IMG/VR virus record: IMGVR_UViG_3300021963_005223
Location: 1 to 64,000 of that record
Length of the DNA: 64,000 nt
DNA from: a virus
Direction: 5' to 3' (one strand)
The notes under the pieces were generated by a model. That model was not told where the DNA came from. It worked only from the letters and a program-made list of their open reading frames with translations, and searched no databases. Every line of letters begins with the position of its first letter. Positions within the stretch are counted from its first letter, which is position 1. A program made the translations under genes and the position numbers. Shown piece after piece: positions 1-6,180 of this stretch.

Positions 1-4
1 TTAT

Positions 5-81
5 GTGGGTGTGCTGCTGAATGGTTAGGCGACGGATTGCAAATCCGTTTCATGCAGGTTCGAGTCCTGTCACCCACTCCA
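5..81 (+). tRNA. tRNA-Cys(GCA)
   Basis: Complete cloverleaf. The 7-bp acceptor stem GTGGGTG/CACCCAC is closed by discriminator T and an encoded CCA. The anticodon loop TTGCAAA sits on a 5-bp ACGGA/TCCGT stem and reads UGC/UGU. It is the first gene of the tRNA array in this window; the array may continue to the left. Confidence 0.95.
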
Positions 82-103
82 TGTTTTTGCAATAAAATAA
101 TAC

Positions 104-132
104 TTTACAAATAATATGTTGTAGTGTATAAT
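104..132 (+). promoter_or_regulatory. sigma70-type promoter for the tRNA cluster
   Basis: TTTACA, a 17-base spacer and a perfect TATAAT. The same box pair recurs at least eight times in the window. It lies 15 bases before tRNA-Glu and could drive the rest of the array. Confidence 0.75.
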
Positions 133-146
133 TATTATTCTTTAGT

Positions 147-221
147 GCTCGGTTCGTCTATCGGTTAGGACACTGCCCTTTCACGGCAGGAAGAGGGGTT
201 CGATTCCCCTACCGAGTACCA
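147..221 (+). tRNA. tRNA-Glu(TTC)
   Basis: Acceptor GCTCGGT/ACCGAGT, discriminator A and encoded CCA. The anticodon loop CTTTCAC gives UUC. Its last four bases (ACCA) also form the first base pairs of a long helix with positions 459-462. Confidence 0.95.
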
Positions 222-462
222 TATTTGATTATATTGGGTTACCAATACCAGTAGGATAACTTACACTTGGCTGCATCGACGGATGTGGGGTGATTAAGTT
301 ATCAGGAAAGATGGAAACGAAGCTGAAATCAGTAAGCGGATACGGTGGTCACGCTGGATAAAGTTGGAGCGTAATGTATGATGCGACCAGTCGTAGGACG
401 ACTACGTGGTTAACCATCGAGTGATGGTTGTTGCTGATTATCCCAGTGTAATCAAATATGGT
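218..462 (+). ncRNA. Structured insert A closed by a 21-bp helix
   Basis: Gene-free stretch between tRNA-Glu and tRNA-Tyr. Positions 218-238 pair with 442-462 along 21 consecutive positions with only two G-U wobbles. The 5' arm starts on the ACCA end of tRNA-Glu. Inside are further hairpins, for example a perfect 9-bp stem 255-263/295-303 and CCATC-GAGT-GATGG near 415-428. No convincing ORF is present. T4 also carries stable RNAs of unknown function (species 1 and 2, or C and D) in its tRNA cluster, so a comparable RNA is plausible; homology is not shown. Confidence 0.6.
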
Positions 463-582
463 ATTAGTTTAGCTGACGTAAGCCATTGAGTAAACGTCAA
501 CTCTCCGTAACCATATCAATAAACAGTAAACTCGAGTAAAGCTGTTGAGGTATGGCAAATAGTGCGTCAGCTAAACTAATAT
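461..582 (+). ncRNA. Structured insert B closed by an 18-bp helix
   Basis: Directly abuts insert A and shares its last two bases. Positions 461-478 pair with 565-582 over 18 positions, with one wobble at the end. The helix ends 3 bases before tRNA-Tyr. Its sequence is unrelated to the arms of insert A, so structure rather than sequence recurs. Function unknown. Confidence 0.6.
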
Positions 583-585
583 CAT

Positions 586-670
586 GGAGATGTAGGAAAA
601 TTGGTAACCCCAGCTGACTGTAAATCAGCCACCTCTGGTACTGCTTGTTCGACTCAAGCCATCTCCACCA
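586..670 (+). tRNA. tRNA-Tyr(GTA)
   Basis: Class II tRNA with a long variable arm. Acceptor GGAGATG/CATCTCC, discriminator A, encoded CCA. Anticodon loop CTGTAAA on GCTGA/TCAGC reads UAC/UAU. Confidence 0.95.
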
Positions 671-677
671 AATTTTA

Positions 678-754
678 GGTGCGTTAGTTCAGTTGGTTAG
701 AATACTTGCCTGTCACGCAAGTGGTCAGGGGTTCGAGTCCCCTACGCATCGCCA
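678..754 (+). tRNA. tRNA-Asp(GTC)
   Basis: Acceptor GGTGCGT/ACGCATC with one G-U pair, discriminator G (the usual Asp identity base) and encoded CCA. Anticodon loop CTGTCAC gives GUC. Confidence 0.95.
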
Positions 755-755
755 A

Positions 756-832
756 GTTGACGCAGGTAGGTCAAGTGACCCACATGGTCTCATAAGCCAT
801 AGTGAGAGTGGAGCGTTACCACTACCTGCAAC
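756..832 (+). ncRNA. Structured insert C between tRNA-Asp and tRNA-Leu
   Basis: A perfect 8-bp helix (762-769 with 822-829) is extended by 3 bp after a small bulge. A GGTC-AAGT-GACC hairpin and an ATGG/CCAT hairpin lie inside. It is shorter than the other inserts but follows the same plan of filling the gap between two tRNAs with a stem-closed domain. Function unknown. Confidence 0.4.
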
Positions 833-841
833 CAAATGTAT

Positions 842-924
842 GCCCTGATGGTGGAATTGGTAGACACGCTGGTCTTAGAAGCCAGTGCGCAAGCGTGAGA
901 GTTCGAGTCTCTCTTGGGGCACCA
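842..924 (+). tRNA. tRNA-Leu(TAG)
   Basis: Class II tRNA with variable stem. Acceptor GCCCTGA/TTGGGGC, discriminator A (Leu identity), encoded CCA. Anticodon loop CTTAGAA gives UAG, reading CUN codons. A U34 tRNA of the kind modified to cmo5U in bacteria. Confidence 0.95.
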
Positions 925-1139
925 TTGTTGAGAGTTTGTGCGAAAGAGTAAGCAATCCAAACTGTTATGGAAGATAACCATCCTTATCAAGTCAGCCCAA
1001 TATCTGGGAAATAGTAGAATGCTGATGCTACGTGAACGATACGATTAGGAGAGCGGTGGCAAAGTTCAGAAACTGAATGACCTTAAACGTCTAATTTGCA
1101 ACACGTGCTTAAACATGCAACAGTACTCTCAACAATGGT
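921..1139 (+). ncRNA. Structured insert D bridging tRNA-Leu and tRNA-Met
   Basis: Positions 921-935 pair perfectly with 1125-1139 (15 bp, no wobble). The 5' arm begins on the discriminator and CCA of tRNA-Leu; the 3' arm runs into the first three bases of tRNA-Met. The helix and the two mature tRNA ends are therefore mutually exclusive. The interior of about 190 bases has several local inverted repeats and no credible gene. Function unknown. Confidence 0.6.
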
Positions 1140-1212
1140 GATGTAGCTTAGTAGGTAGAGCAATTGCTTCATACGCATTAGGTCAGTGGTTCGATCCCAC
1201 TCATCACCACCA
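1137..1212 (+). tRNA. tRNA-Met(CAT)
   Basis: Acceptor GGTGATG/CATCACC, discriminator A, encoded CCA. Anticodon loop TTCATAC with one T-T mismatch in the stem. The paired first base rules out an initiator tRNA. An Ile tRNA with lysidine-modified CAU cannot be excluded from sequence alone. Confidence 0.88.
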
Positions 1213-1218
1213 GAATTA

Positions 1219-1295
<77 letters not shown>

Positions 1296-1311
1296 AGATA
1301 TATAAGAGTTA

Positions 1312-1385
1312 GCCCTATTAGTTAAATGGTAGAACATCGGTTTTGTAATCCGAGGATGGCAGTTCGATTCTGTCATGGGGCACCA
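1312..1385 (+). tRNA. tRNA-Thr(TGT)
   Basis: Acceptor GCCCTAT/ATGGGGC, discriminator A, encoded CCA. Anticodon loop TTTGTAA gives UGU. It is one of two Thr tRNAs here; the second has anticodon AGT. Confidence 0.92.
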
Positions 1386-1393
1386 AAGTTTAT

Positions 1394-1468
1394 TCCCTAG
1401 TAGCTCAGCGGTAGAGCAGCAGACTGTTAATCTGTTGGTCCGTGGTTCGATCCCACGCTGGGGAGCCA
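1394..1468 (+). tRNA. tRNA-Asn(GTT)
   Basis: Acceptor TCCCTAG/CTGGGGA, discriminator G, encoded CCA. Anticodon loop CTGTTAA gives GUU. Confidence 0.95.
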
Positions 1469-1488
1469 ATATAATATAGGAGATAGTT

Positions 1489-1617
1489 ATGGCAGGTAAA
1501 GGAAGTGTTAGTAAACATAATAGAGTAATTAAGAAAACTTGTCAGAATGGAAGTAAGACAAGTACATTAAATAAGTCTAAAAAGAATCATAAGAAGTATA
1601 GAGGACAAGGTAGATAA
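1489..1617 (+). CDS. Small basic protein inside the tRNA array (42 aa)
   Basis: A short reading frame with a good ribosome site (TAGGAGAT, 5 bases before ATG) between tRNA-Asn and tRNA-Ala. The product is rich in Lys, Arg, Asn and Gly and ends in KYRGQGR, a lysine-rich tail like that of an RNA-binding peptide. No hydrophobic segment. It is one of only three coding regions embedded among the tRNAs, which hints at an RNA-related role, but no function is known. Confidence 0.7.
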   Translation: MAGKGSVSKHNRVIKKTCQNGSKTSTLNKSKKNHKKYRGQGR

Positions 1618-1625
1618 AATAATTT

Positions 1626-1701
1626 GGGGGTATAGCTCAGCTGGGAGAGCAGTAGCTTTGCAAGCTAAAGGTCGTCGGTTCGATCCCGACTACTTCCACC
1701 A
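1626..1701 (+). tRNA. tRNA-Ala(TGC)
   Basis: Acceptor GGGGGTA/TACTTCC with two G-U pairs, discriminator A, encoded CCA. The anticodon loop TTTGCAA gives UGC. The outermost anticodon-stem pair is mismatched. The canonical Ala G3-U70 pair is present (position 1628 with 1695). Confidence 0.92.
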
Positions 1702-1706
1702 AAATT

Positions 1707-1782
1707 GCCCACATAGCTCAGCTGGTAGAGCAACTGATTAGTAATCAGTAGGTCACGTGTTCGAATCATGTTGTGGGCACCA
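1707..1782 (+). tRNA. tRNA-Thr(AGT)
   Basis: Acceptor GCCCACA/TGTGGGC, discriminator A, encoded CCA. The anticodon loop TTAGTAA on a perfect ACTGA/TCAGT stem gives AGU. G1-C72, C2-G71 and G35-U36 match Thr identity, so the charging assignment is sound. A34 is unusual: bacteria normally use GGU for ACC/ACU and keep A34 for Arg-ACG. The next gene starts 12 bases after the CCA. Confidence 0.9.
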
Positions 1783-1794
1783 AAAAATAATGAT

Positions 1795-3159
1795 ATGACA
1801 AAAAATATCGGAACATGTTTAAGTAGAAGTGACAGAGTTGCCATAATTGATCTAACCAAATCTCAAGAAAGTAAAATTACTCATAAACAGTTAGATGATT
1901 ATTCTAATGCTGTTTGTAATAAACTGCTTGAGATTGGAATCAATAAAGGTGATTCTGTAGCACTACATTCAAATAATAATACACAAGCAATCATTTACAT
2001 GTATGGTATAATGAAAGCTGGTGCTGTTTGTTTGTTGATGAATCCAAATTTTAAAGATAAACAATATATTTTAGATATCACTAAACCCAAGTTAATTGTA
2101 AATCAGAGCGATAATTATCTTGGTGAATTAAATGATTTTAGTGATAATTCTGTTGAAGTTAATGAAACTGATTTAGCATTCTGTATGTTTACTTCTGGTT
2201 CAACAGGAAAACCTAAAGCTGTTTTACATACTCATAAAAACAGATATTGGATTATTGAGAAGCATAAAGTCAAACACGATAAGCCAAGAAAATTTTTAGT
2301 TGCAACATCGATGCATTATGCAAGTGCTTTATCAAACATACATCAACAGATAAACTCAGAAAATACTTTGGTTTTGTTTGATAAAGTAGATCCTATTAAA
2401 ATTATATCTTCCATAGAGAAATATCAAATTACAGATATCTCTGCTCCTGCTGCAGTTATGAACATGTTATTGAAGCATGAAAATATGTTCGAGCGTGTAA
2501 ATTTATCATCTGTTAAATTCGTTACTCTCGGTTCTTCTATCGTTAGAGAAGCAACTATTAAAAAACTCAAATCAATTTTCCGAAATGCTTATGTAAAAAT
2601 CTATTATGGAACTTCTGAGTTAGGTCCAAATCTTTTTGCAGAACATCCGTCTTTACCAACTCCAGATATGAGTGTAGGATATGCTGCTGATGGTATAGAG
2701 TATAGAATTGTTGATGGTGTTTTGCAAATTAAAACACCATCGTTGTTTTATGGATATGTGAACAGTAACAAAAATTTAACTGAAGATGGGTTTTACAATA
2801 CAAACGATTATTTCACTGTAGATAAAAATGGTTTTTATTACTGTCACGGTAGAGCAGATGATTGCTTTAAATCTGGTGGTAACATGATCAATCCATATGA
2901 AATTGAAGCATTACTAGAACAGTTTCCAAATGTAATCACTGCAGTTGTAGTTCCAAAAGAAGATGATATTAAATTGTTTAAACCAGTTTGTTATGTCTCA
3001 ACCAAAGGTAAAATATCTATCGAGAATCTAAAACAATTTGCGCTAGATAAATTAGAAGCATATAAAGTTCCACGAGAATTTTATCTTTCTGAAATTCCAT
3101 TGACCAACAATGGAAAAATTGATAGAACTAAACTTAAGGAAATGACTAATGCGAAATAA
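1795..3159 (+). CDS. Acyl-CoA synthetase-like ANL ligase
   Basis: A 454-residue member of the adenylate-forming (ANL) superfamily. These enzymes activate a carboxylic acid with ATP to an acyl-adenylate and usually pass it to CoA or a carrier. The expected motifs are all present in order: the TSGSTGKPK phosphate loop (133-141), YGTSE (271-275), an NTND version of the aspartate motif (335-338), the hinge GRADDCFKSGG (352-362) and the catalytic lysine in NGKIDR (K441). It looks complete and active. An upstream in-frame ATG at 1768 lies inside tRNA-Thr, so the ATG just after the tRNA is chosen, although its ribosome site is weak. It overlaps the BKACE gene by 11 bases, implying coupled translation. 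The substrate cannot be read from sequence. An acyl-CoA ligase is very unusual in a phage. Confidence 0.88.
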   Translation: MTKNIGTCLSRSDRVAIIDLTKSQESKITHKQLDDYSNAVCNKLLEIGINKGDSVALHSNNNTQAIIYMYGIMKAGAVCLLMNPNFKDKQYILDITKPKLIVNQSDNYLGELNDFSDNSVEVNETDLAFCMFTSGSTGKPKAVLHTHKNRYWIIEKHKVKHDKPRKFLVATSMHYASALSNIHQQINSENTLVLFDKVDPIKIISSIEKYQITDISAPAAVMNMLLKHENMFERVNLSSVKFVTLGSSIVREATIKKLKSIFRNAYVKIYYGTSELGPNLFAEHPSLPTPDMSVGYAADGIEYRIVDGVLQIKTPSLFYGYVNSNKNLTEDGFYNTNDYFTVDKNGFYYCHGRADDCFKSGGNMINPYEIEALLEQFPNVITAVVVPKEDDIKLFKPVCYVSTKGKISIENLKQFALDKLEAYKVPREFYLSEIPLTNNGKIDRTKLKEMTNAK

Positions 3160-4027
3160 TAAAACAGTTTTAACTTGTGCAGTCACAGGTGCTGTAACTT
3201 CAAGAGAACAAACTCCACATCTACCTGTCACTCCAGAAGAAATCGCTACATCTGCACTAGAAGCAGCTGAAGCTGGCGCAGCTGTTGTTCATATTCATGT
3301 TAGAGATGTAATTACTGGTAGACCTAGCATGGAATTGGATCACTATCGTGATGTTGTTGATAGAATTAAGAAACAAAACAACGATGTTCTTATTAATTTG
3401 ACTACTGGTCCAGGTGGATTCTTTATTCCCGATTTACAAAGAATTGAAATTGCTGGTAAAGGTACTACTGTGTTTTCTGCAGAAAAACGTGTCAAACATA
3501 TTCAAATGATTAAACCTGATCTTTGCTCATTAGATTTTAATACAATGAATCAAGCTGGTGATGGTATTCGTCTAAATCATAAGAAGATTGTGAAACAAAT
3601 GCTGCATTTGATTCAAGAAGCAGGAACTAAACCTGAATTGGAGATTTTTGGTTCAGGCGATTTTATGCTGGCAAGAGAATATGTTAAAGAGGGATTGGTT
3701 AAAGGTAATCCTCTATGGCAATTTGCGTTAGGTGTTAAGTATGGATTTGAATGCACACACGAAGCAGTCAACTACTGTCAATCGATGTTGCCAGAAAATA
3801 GTTTATGGTCTGCGTTTGGTATCGGTAGAGAAGAAATGCCGATCGTAGCCAATACTTGGTTGTTGGGTGGTCATGTCCGTGTTGGATTGGAAGACAATAT
3901 ATATCTAGAGAAGGGTGTTTTAGCAAAAACCAATGCAGAGTTGGTCACTAAAGCAGTTAGAATAATCAAGGATCTTGGTGGTGAAATTGCCACTTATGAT
4001 GAAGCAAGAAAAATTTATTTGAGTTAA
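3149..4027 (+). CDS. Beta-keto acid cleavage enzyme (BKACE, DUF849 family)
   Basis: A 292-residue TIM-barrel enzyme of the BKACE/Kce family. Known members use acetyl-CoA to split a beta-keto acid into acetoacetate and a new CoA ester (3-keto-5-aminohexanoate and dehydrocarnitine are known substrates). The zinc-site motif HIH (48-50) and the GGHVRVGLEDN block (240-250), which carries the metal-ligand glutamate in Kce, are intact. The length is close to that of cellular enzymes. Placed between an acyl ligase and an SDR, it suggests a short path for a beta-hydroxy or beta-keto acid. The TAA is followed by tRNA-Trp one base later. The true substrate is unknown. Confidence 0.88.
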   Translation: MRNNKTVLTCAVTGAVTSREQTPHLPVTPEEIATSALEAAEAGAAVVHIHVRDVITGRPSMELDHYRDVVDRIKKQNNDVLINLTTGPGGFFIPDLQRIEIAGKGTTVFSAEKRVKHIQMIKPDLCSLDFNTMNQAGDGIRLNHKKIVKQMLHLIQEAGTKPELEIFGSGDFMLAREYVKEGLVKGNPLWQFALGVKYGFECTHEAVNYCQSMLPENSLWSAFGIGREEMPIVANTWLLGGHVRVGLEDNIYLEKGVLAKTNAELVTKAVRIIKDLGGEIATYDEARKIYLS

Positions 4028-4028
4028 T

Positions 4029-4102
4029 ATCTCGATGGTGTAATGGCAGCATAAGGATCTCCAAAATCCTTGGTTGGGGTTCGAGTCCCTATCGGGATGC
4101 CA
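4029..4102 (+). tRNA. tRNA-Trp(CCA)
   Basis: Acceptor ATCTCGA/TCGGGAT, discriminator G (Trp identity), encoded CCA. The anticodon loop CTCCAAA on AGGAT/ATCCT gives CCA. It begins one base after the BKACE stop codon, so it must be cut from the same transcript. Confidence 0.93.
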
Positions 4103-4104
4103 AT

Positions 4105-4178
4105 GCGGGGTTAGTTTAATGGTAAAACTACAGATTTCCAATCTGTTGTTGAGAGTTCGATTCTCTCACTCCGCTCCA
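4105..4178 (+). tRNA. tRNA-Gly(TCC)
   Basis: Acceptor GCGGGGT/ACTCCGC, discriminator T, encoded CCA. The anticodon loop TTTCCAA gives UCC. Last tRNA of the array. Confidence 0.94.
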
Positions 4179-4194
4179 TATTAAAGGAAGTAAA

Positions 4195-4935
4195 ATGGAA
4201 AATAAAGTTGTAGTTATAACAGGTGGTGCTGGTCAAGTTGGTTCAGCTACAGCAAAACGATTAGCCAGTAAAGGGTGTAGAATCGTTTTGATTGTTCGCA
4301 GCAAACCAGAACTAGCACAAAAACTATGTGATGAATTACCCAATTCAAATCTAGAACATTTCTATATTCAAGCATCAGTGACTAACAATGAAGAGATGCG
4401 CATAGCAGCTGCTCAAGTCAGGAATAAAGCTGGTAGATGCGATCTATTGGTCAATGCAGCTGGTGTTTCATATGGTAAATCAAATGATTCTCCTCTATCA
4501 ACAACTGAAGATACGTTACAAAAAACATTTGATGTAAATGTTAAAGGTATACTCAATACAGTTAATAATTTTTATCCTATGCTGAGAGAACGTACTGGTG
4601 TCGTTATCAATCTTTCCTCAATGGCTGGTTTTAAATCTAGATCAAATAGTTTAGCTTATTCTGCTTGTAAATCAGCAGTAAATATTATGACAGAATGCTA
4701 TGCTAAATCATTGGGACCAGTTAGATTTCTAGCTATTGCTCCTTCTACACTAGAAAACCCAACGAGTGGCAGGCAAAGAATGCCACCAAATATTGTAAAC
4801 ACATATAAAGAATCGATACCATTAAAAAGAATTCCTAATGGTAATGATGTAGCAGAAGTTATTGACAGTATTTTTAATGACATGAAATTTTTAAACGGCA
4901 ACATCATAAAATTAGACGGAGGGTTTAATTTGTGA
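4195..4935 (+). CDS. Short-chain dehydrogenase/reductase (FabG-like)
   Basis: A 246-residue classical SDR. The nucleotide-binding TGGAGQVG (9-16), NAAG (87-90), the catalytic serine region NLSS (139-142) and YSACK (155-159) are all present. Family members interconvert hydroxyl and keto groups with NAD(P)H. The ribosome site AAGGAAG precedes the ATG. It follows tRNA-Gly by 16 bases and probably belongs with the ligase and BKACE: an SDR could supply the beta-keto acid that a BKACE cleaves. The substrate and cofactor preference are not evident. The nucleotide motif has Q where G is common. Confidence 0.9.
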   Translation: MENKVVVITGGAGQVGSATAKRLASKGCRIVLIVRSKPELAQKLCDELPNSNLEHFYIQASVTNNEEMRIAAAQVRNKAGRCDLLVNAAGVSYGKSNDSPLSTTEDTLQKTFDVNVKGILNTVNNFYPMLRERTGVVINLSSMAGFKSRSNSLAYSACKSAVNIMTECYAKSLGPVRFLAIAPSTLENPTSGRQRMPPNIVNTYKESIPLKRIPNGNDVAEVIDSIFNDMKFLNGNIIKLDGGFNL

Positions 4936-4960
4936 TGGCATTTAAATAAAAAGGTATAAT

Positions 4961-5443
4961 ATGGGTGTAATCAACATTAATGAAGTTAAAGATTTTATCG
5001 AGTCACAGAGTCCTGAGACCAAAGTTTATATCGGTGGTGATTCTGAGCGATTTTTGATTGGAAAAGATTGGTACGCAGATTATACTTTAGTTATTGTTAT
5101 TCATATTAATGGTGACAATGGCTGTAAGATTTTTGGTGAAGTTCAACGTGAACGTGACTGGGATCAGAAACGTGATAGACCACGTATGCGATTAATGAAT
5201 GAGGTTTATAAAATCGCAGAACTATATAATAAATTACATGATGTTTTAGAGGATAGAGAAGTGCAGGTTCATTTGGACATTAACCCAGATGAAATGTATG
5301 GTTCATCGTGTGTAATAAATGAAGCTGTTGGTTATATCAAAGGTATGTGTAATGTTATTCCTATGGTTAAACCAAAAGCATTTGCTGCATCATACGCTGC
5401 AGACAGATATAAAAGTATCGCACCGAATAAAAGGGTTGCTTAA
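4961..5443 (+). CDS. YkuK-like (DUF458) RNase H-fold protein
   Basis: A 160-residue protein starting with a predicted strand and GGDS (25-28), then acidic positions HLDIN and NEAVGY typical of the YkuK/DUF458 group, which is predicted to have an RNase H-like fold. The biochemical role is not established. The stop overlaps the next ATG (TAATG). Confidence 0.7.
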   Translation: MGVININEVKDFIESQSPETKVYIGGDSERFLIGKDWYADYTLVIVIHINGDNGCKIFGEVQRERDWDQKRDRPRMRLMNEVYKIAELYNKLHDVLEDREVQVHLDINPDEMYGSSCVINEAVGYIKGMCNVIPMVKPKAFAASYAADRYKSIAPNKRVA

Positions 5444-6180
5444 TGATAAAATATAATGTTGATGTATATGATGATATTGTACCAGAAGACTTACGATGGT
5501 CTGTTTGGGAATACATTCAAAATCAAACATTCCACGGAACGAGGAAGGATATCTCTTATCCAAACCCTGGATCTGCTATCTACTACAAACCTATCGAAAA
5601 CAAAAAAGAATATCTTGATGATACAGTTCCATCAGTGAACAATCAATATATTTATCGTTGTGTGTTTGGCAATTCAGATAATGAAGTTGAGTTTCGTCAC
5701 CCAATTATTTGGAAACTCTGGAAAACTATTAACAAGCATTTGGATAACAGATTCTCTATTTCTGGCGATGAGGAAGGAATAGCAGATAAATCACTTAAAT
5801 ACCCATTCTCTCGTTGTTATGTGAATGCGCAACCAGAAGAAACCATTAAAAGATCTCATGGTGTTCATCGTGATACCATCGACATGAATGAGACCAAAAA
5901 CTTCACGTTACTTTATATTGCAAACCTACAGTGGTATCCTACTTGGATGGCAGAGAATGTATTTTTCTCTGATGATGAAACTACCAGTGATACCCAACAA
6001 TTTCAAAAAGGTTTGGGACAATCTCGTGGTTTCCCAGTTGGAGAACCATTTAAAATTGTAACACCAATGGCAGGTAGAGTTATTCTTTATGATGGTAGAA
6101 CGCTACATACAACAAAACCTTGCGCACCATGGGCAGAACACATGCGGTATGCTGTTGTCTTTAGGATTAGAGAAAAATAA
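5443..6180 (+). CDS. 2-oxoglutarate/Fe(II)-dependent oxygenase
   Basis: A 245-residue double-stranded beta-helix enzyme. The iron ligands HRD (H142, D144) and a distal histidine in TLHTTKP (H222) fit the HxD...H triad, and an arginine near the end (R235 or R241) could bind 2-oxoglutarate. Prolyl-4-hydroxylase-like oxygenases are common in T4-like phages, with unknown targets. It overlaps its neighbours on both sides by one base (TAATG), so translation is coupled. Confidence 0.8.
   Translation: MIKYNVDVYDDIVPEDLRWSVWEYIQNQTFHGTRKDISYPNPGSAIYYKPIENKKEYLDDTVPSVNNQYIYRCVFGNSDNEVEFRHPIIWKLWKTINKHLDNRFSISGDEEGIADKSLKYPFSRCYVNAQPEETIKRSHGVHRDTIDMNETKNFTLLYIANLQWYPTWMAENVFFSDDETTSDTQQFQKGLGQSRGFPVGEPFKIVTPMAGRVILYDGRTLHTTKPCAPWAEHMRYAVVFRIREK

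Noticed and set aside
218-1139. The inserts between tRNAs as miniature transposons with terminal inverted repeats.
   Set aside because: The arms of the different inserts share no sequence, and there are no target-site duplications. Paired structure with changing sequence fits RNA folding better.
1768-1794. ATG at 1768 as the start of the acyl ligase gene.
   Set aside because: It lies inside tRNA-Thr(AGT), and its first nine codons are tRNA sequence. The ATG at 1795 just beyond the CCA gives a normal family N-terminus.
1795-4935. Bacterial contamination or chimeric assembly as the source of the metabolic cassette.
   Set aside because: The genes share the AT-rich composition, tight spacing and tRNA surroundings of the phage and run without a break into phage-type genes. 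Read-level data would be needed to exclude it fully.
4955-4960. TATAAT before the YkuK-like gene as a promoter.
   Set aside because: The bases 17 upstream (GTGATG) do not resemble a -35 box, unlike every other promoter listed.
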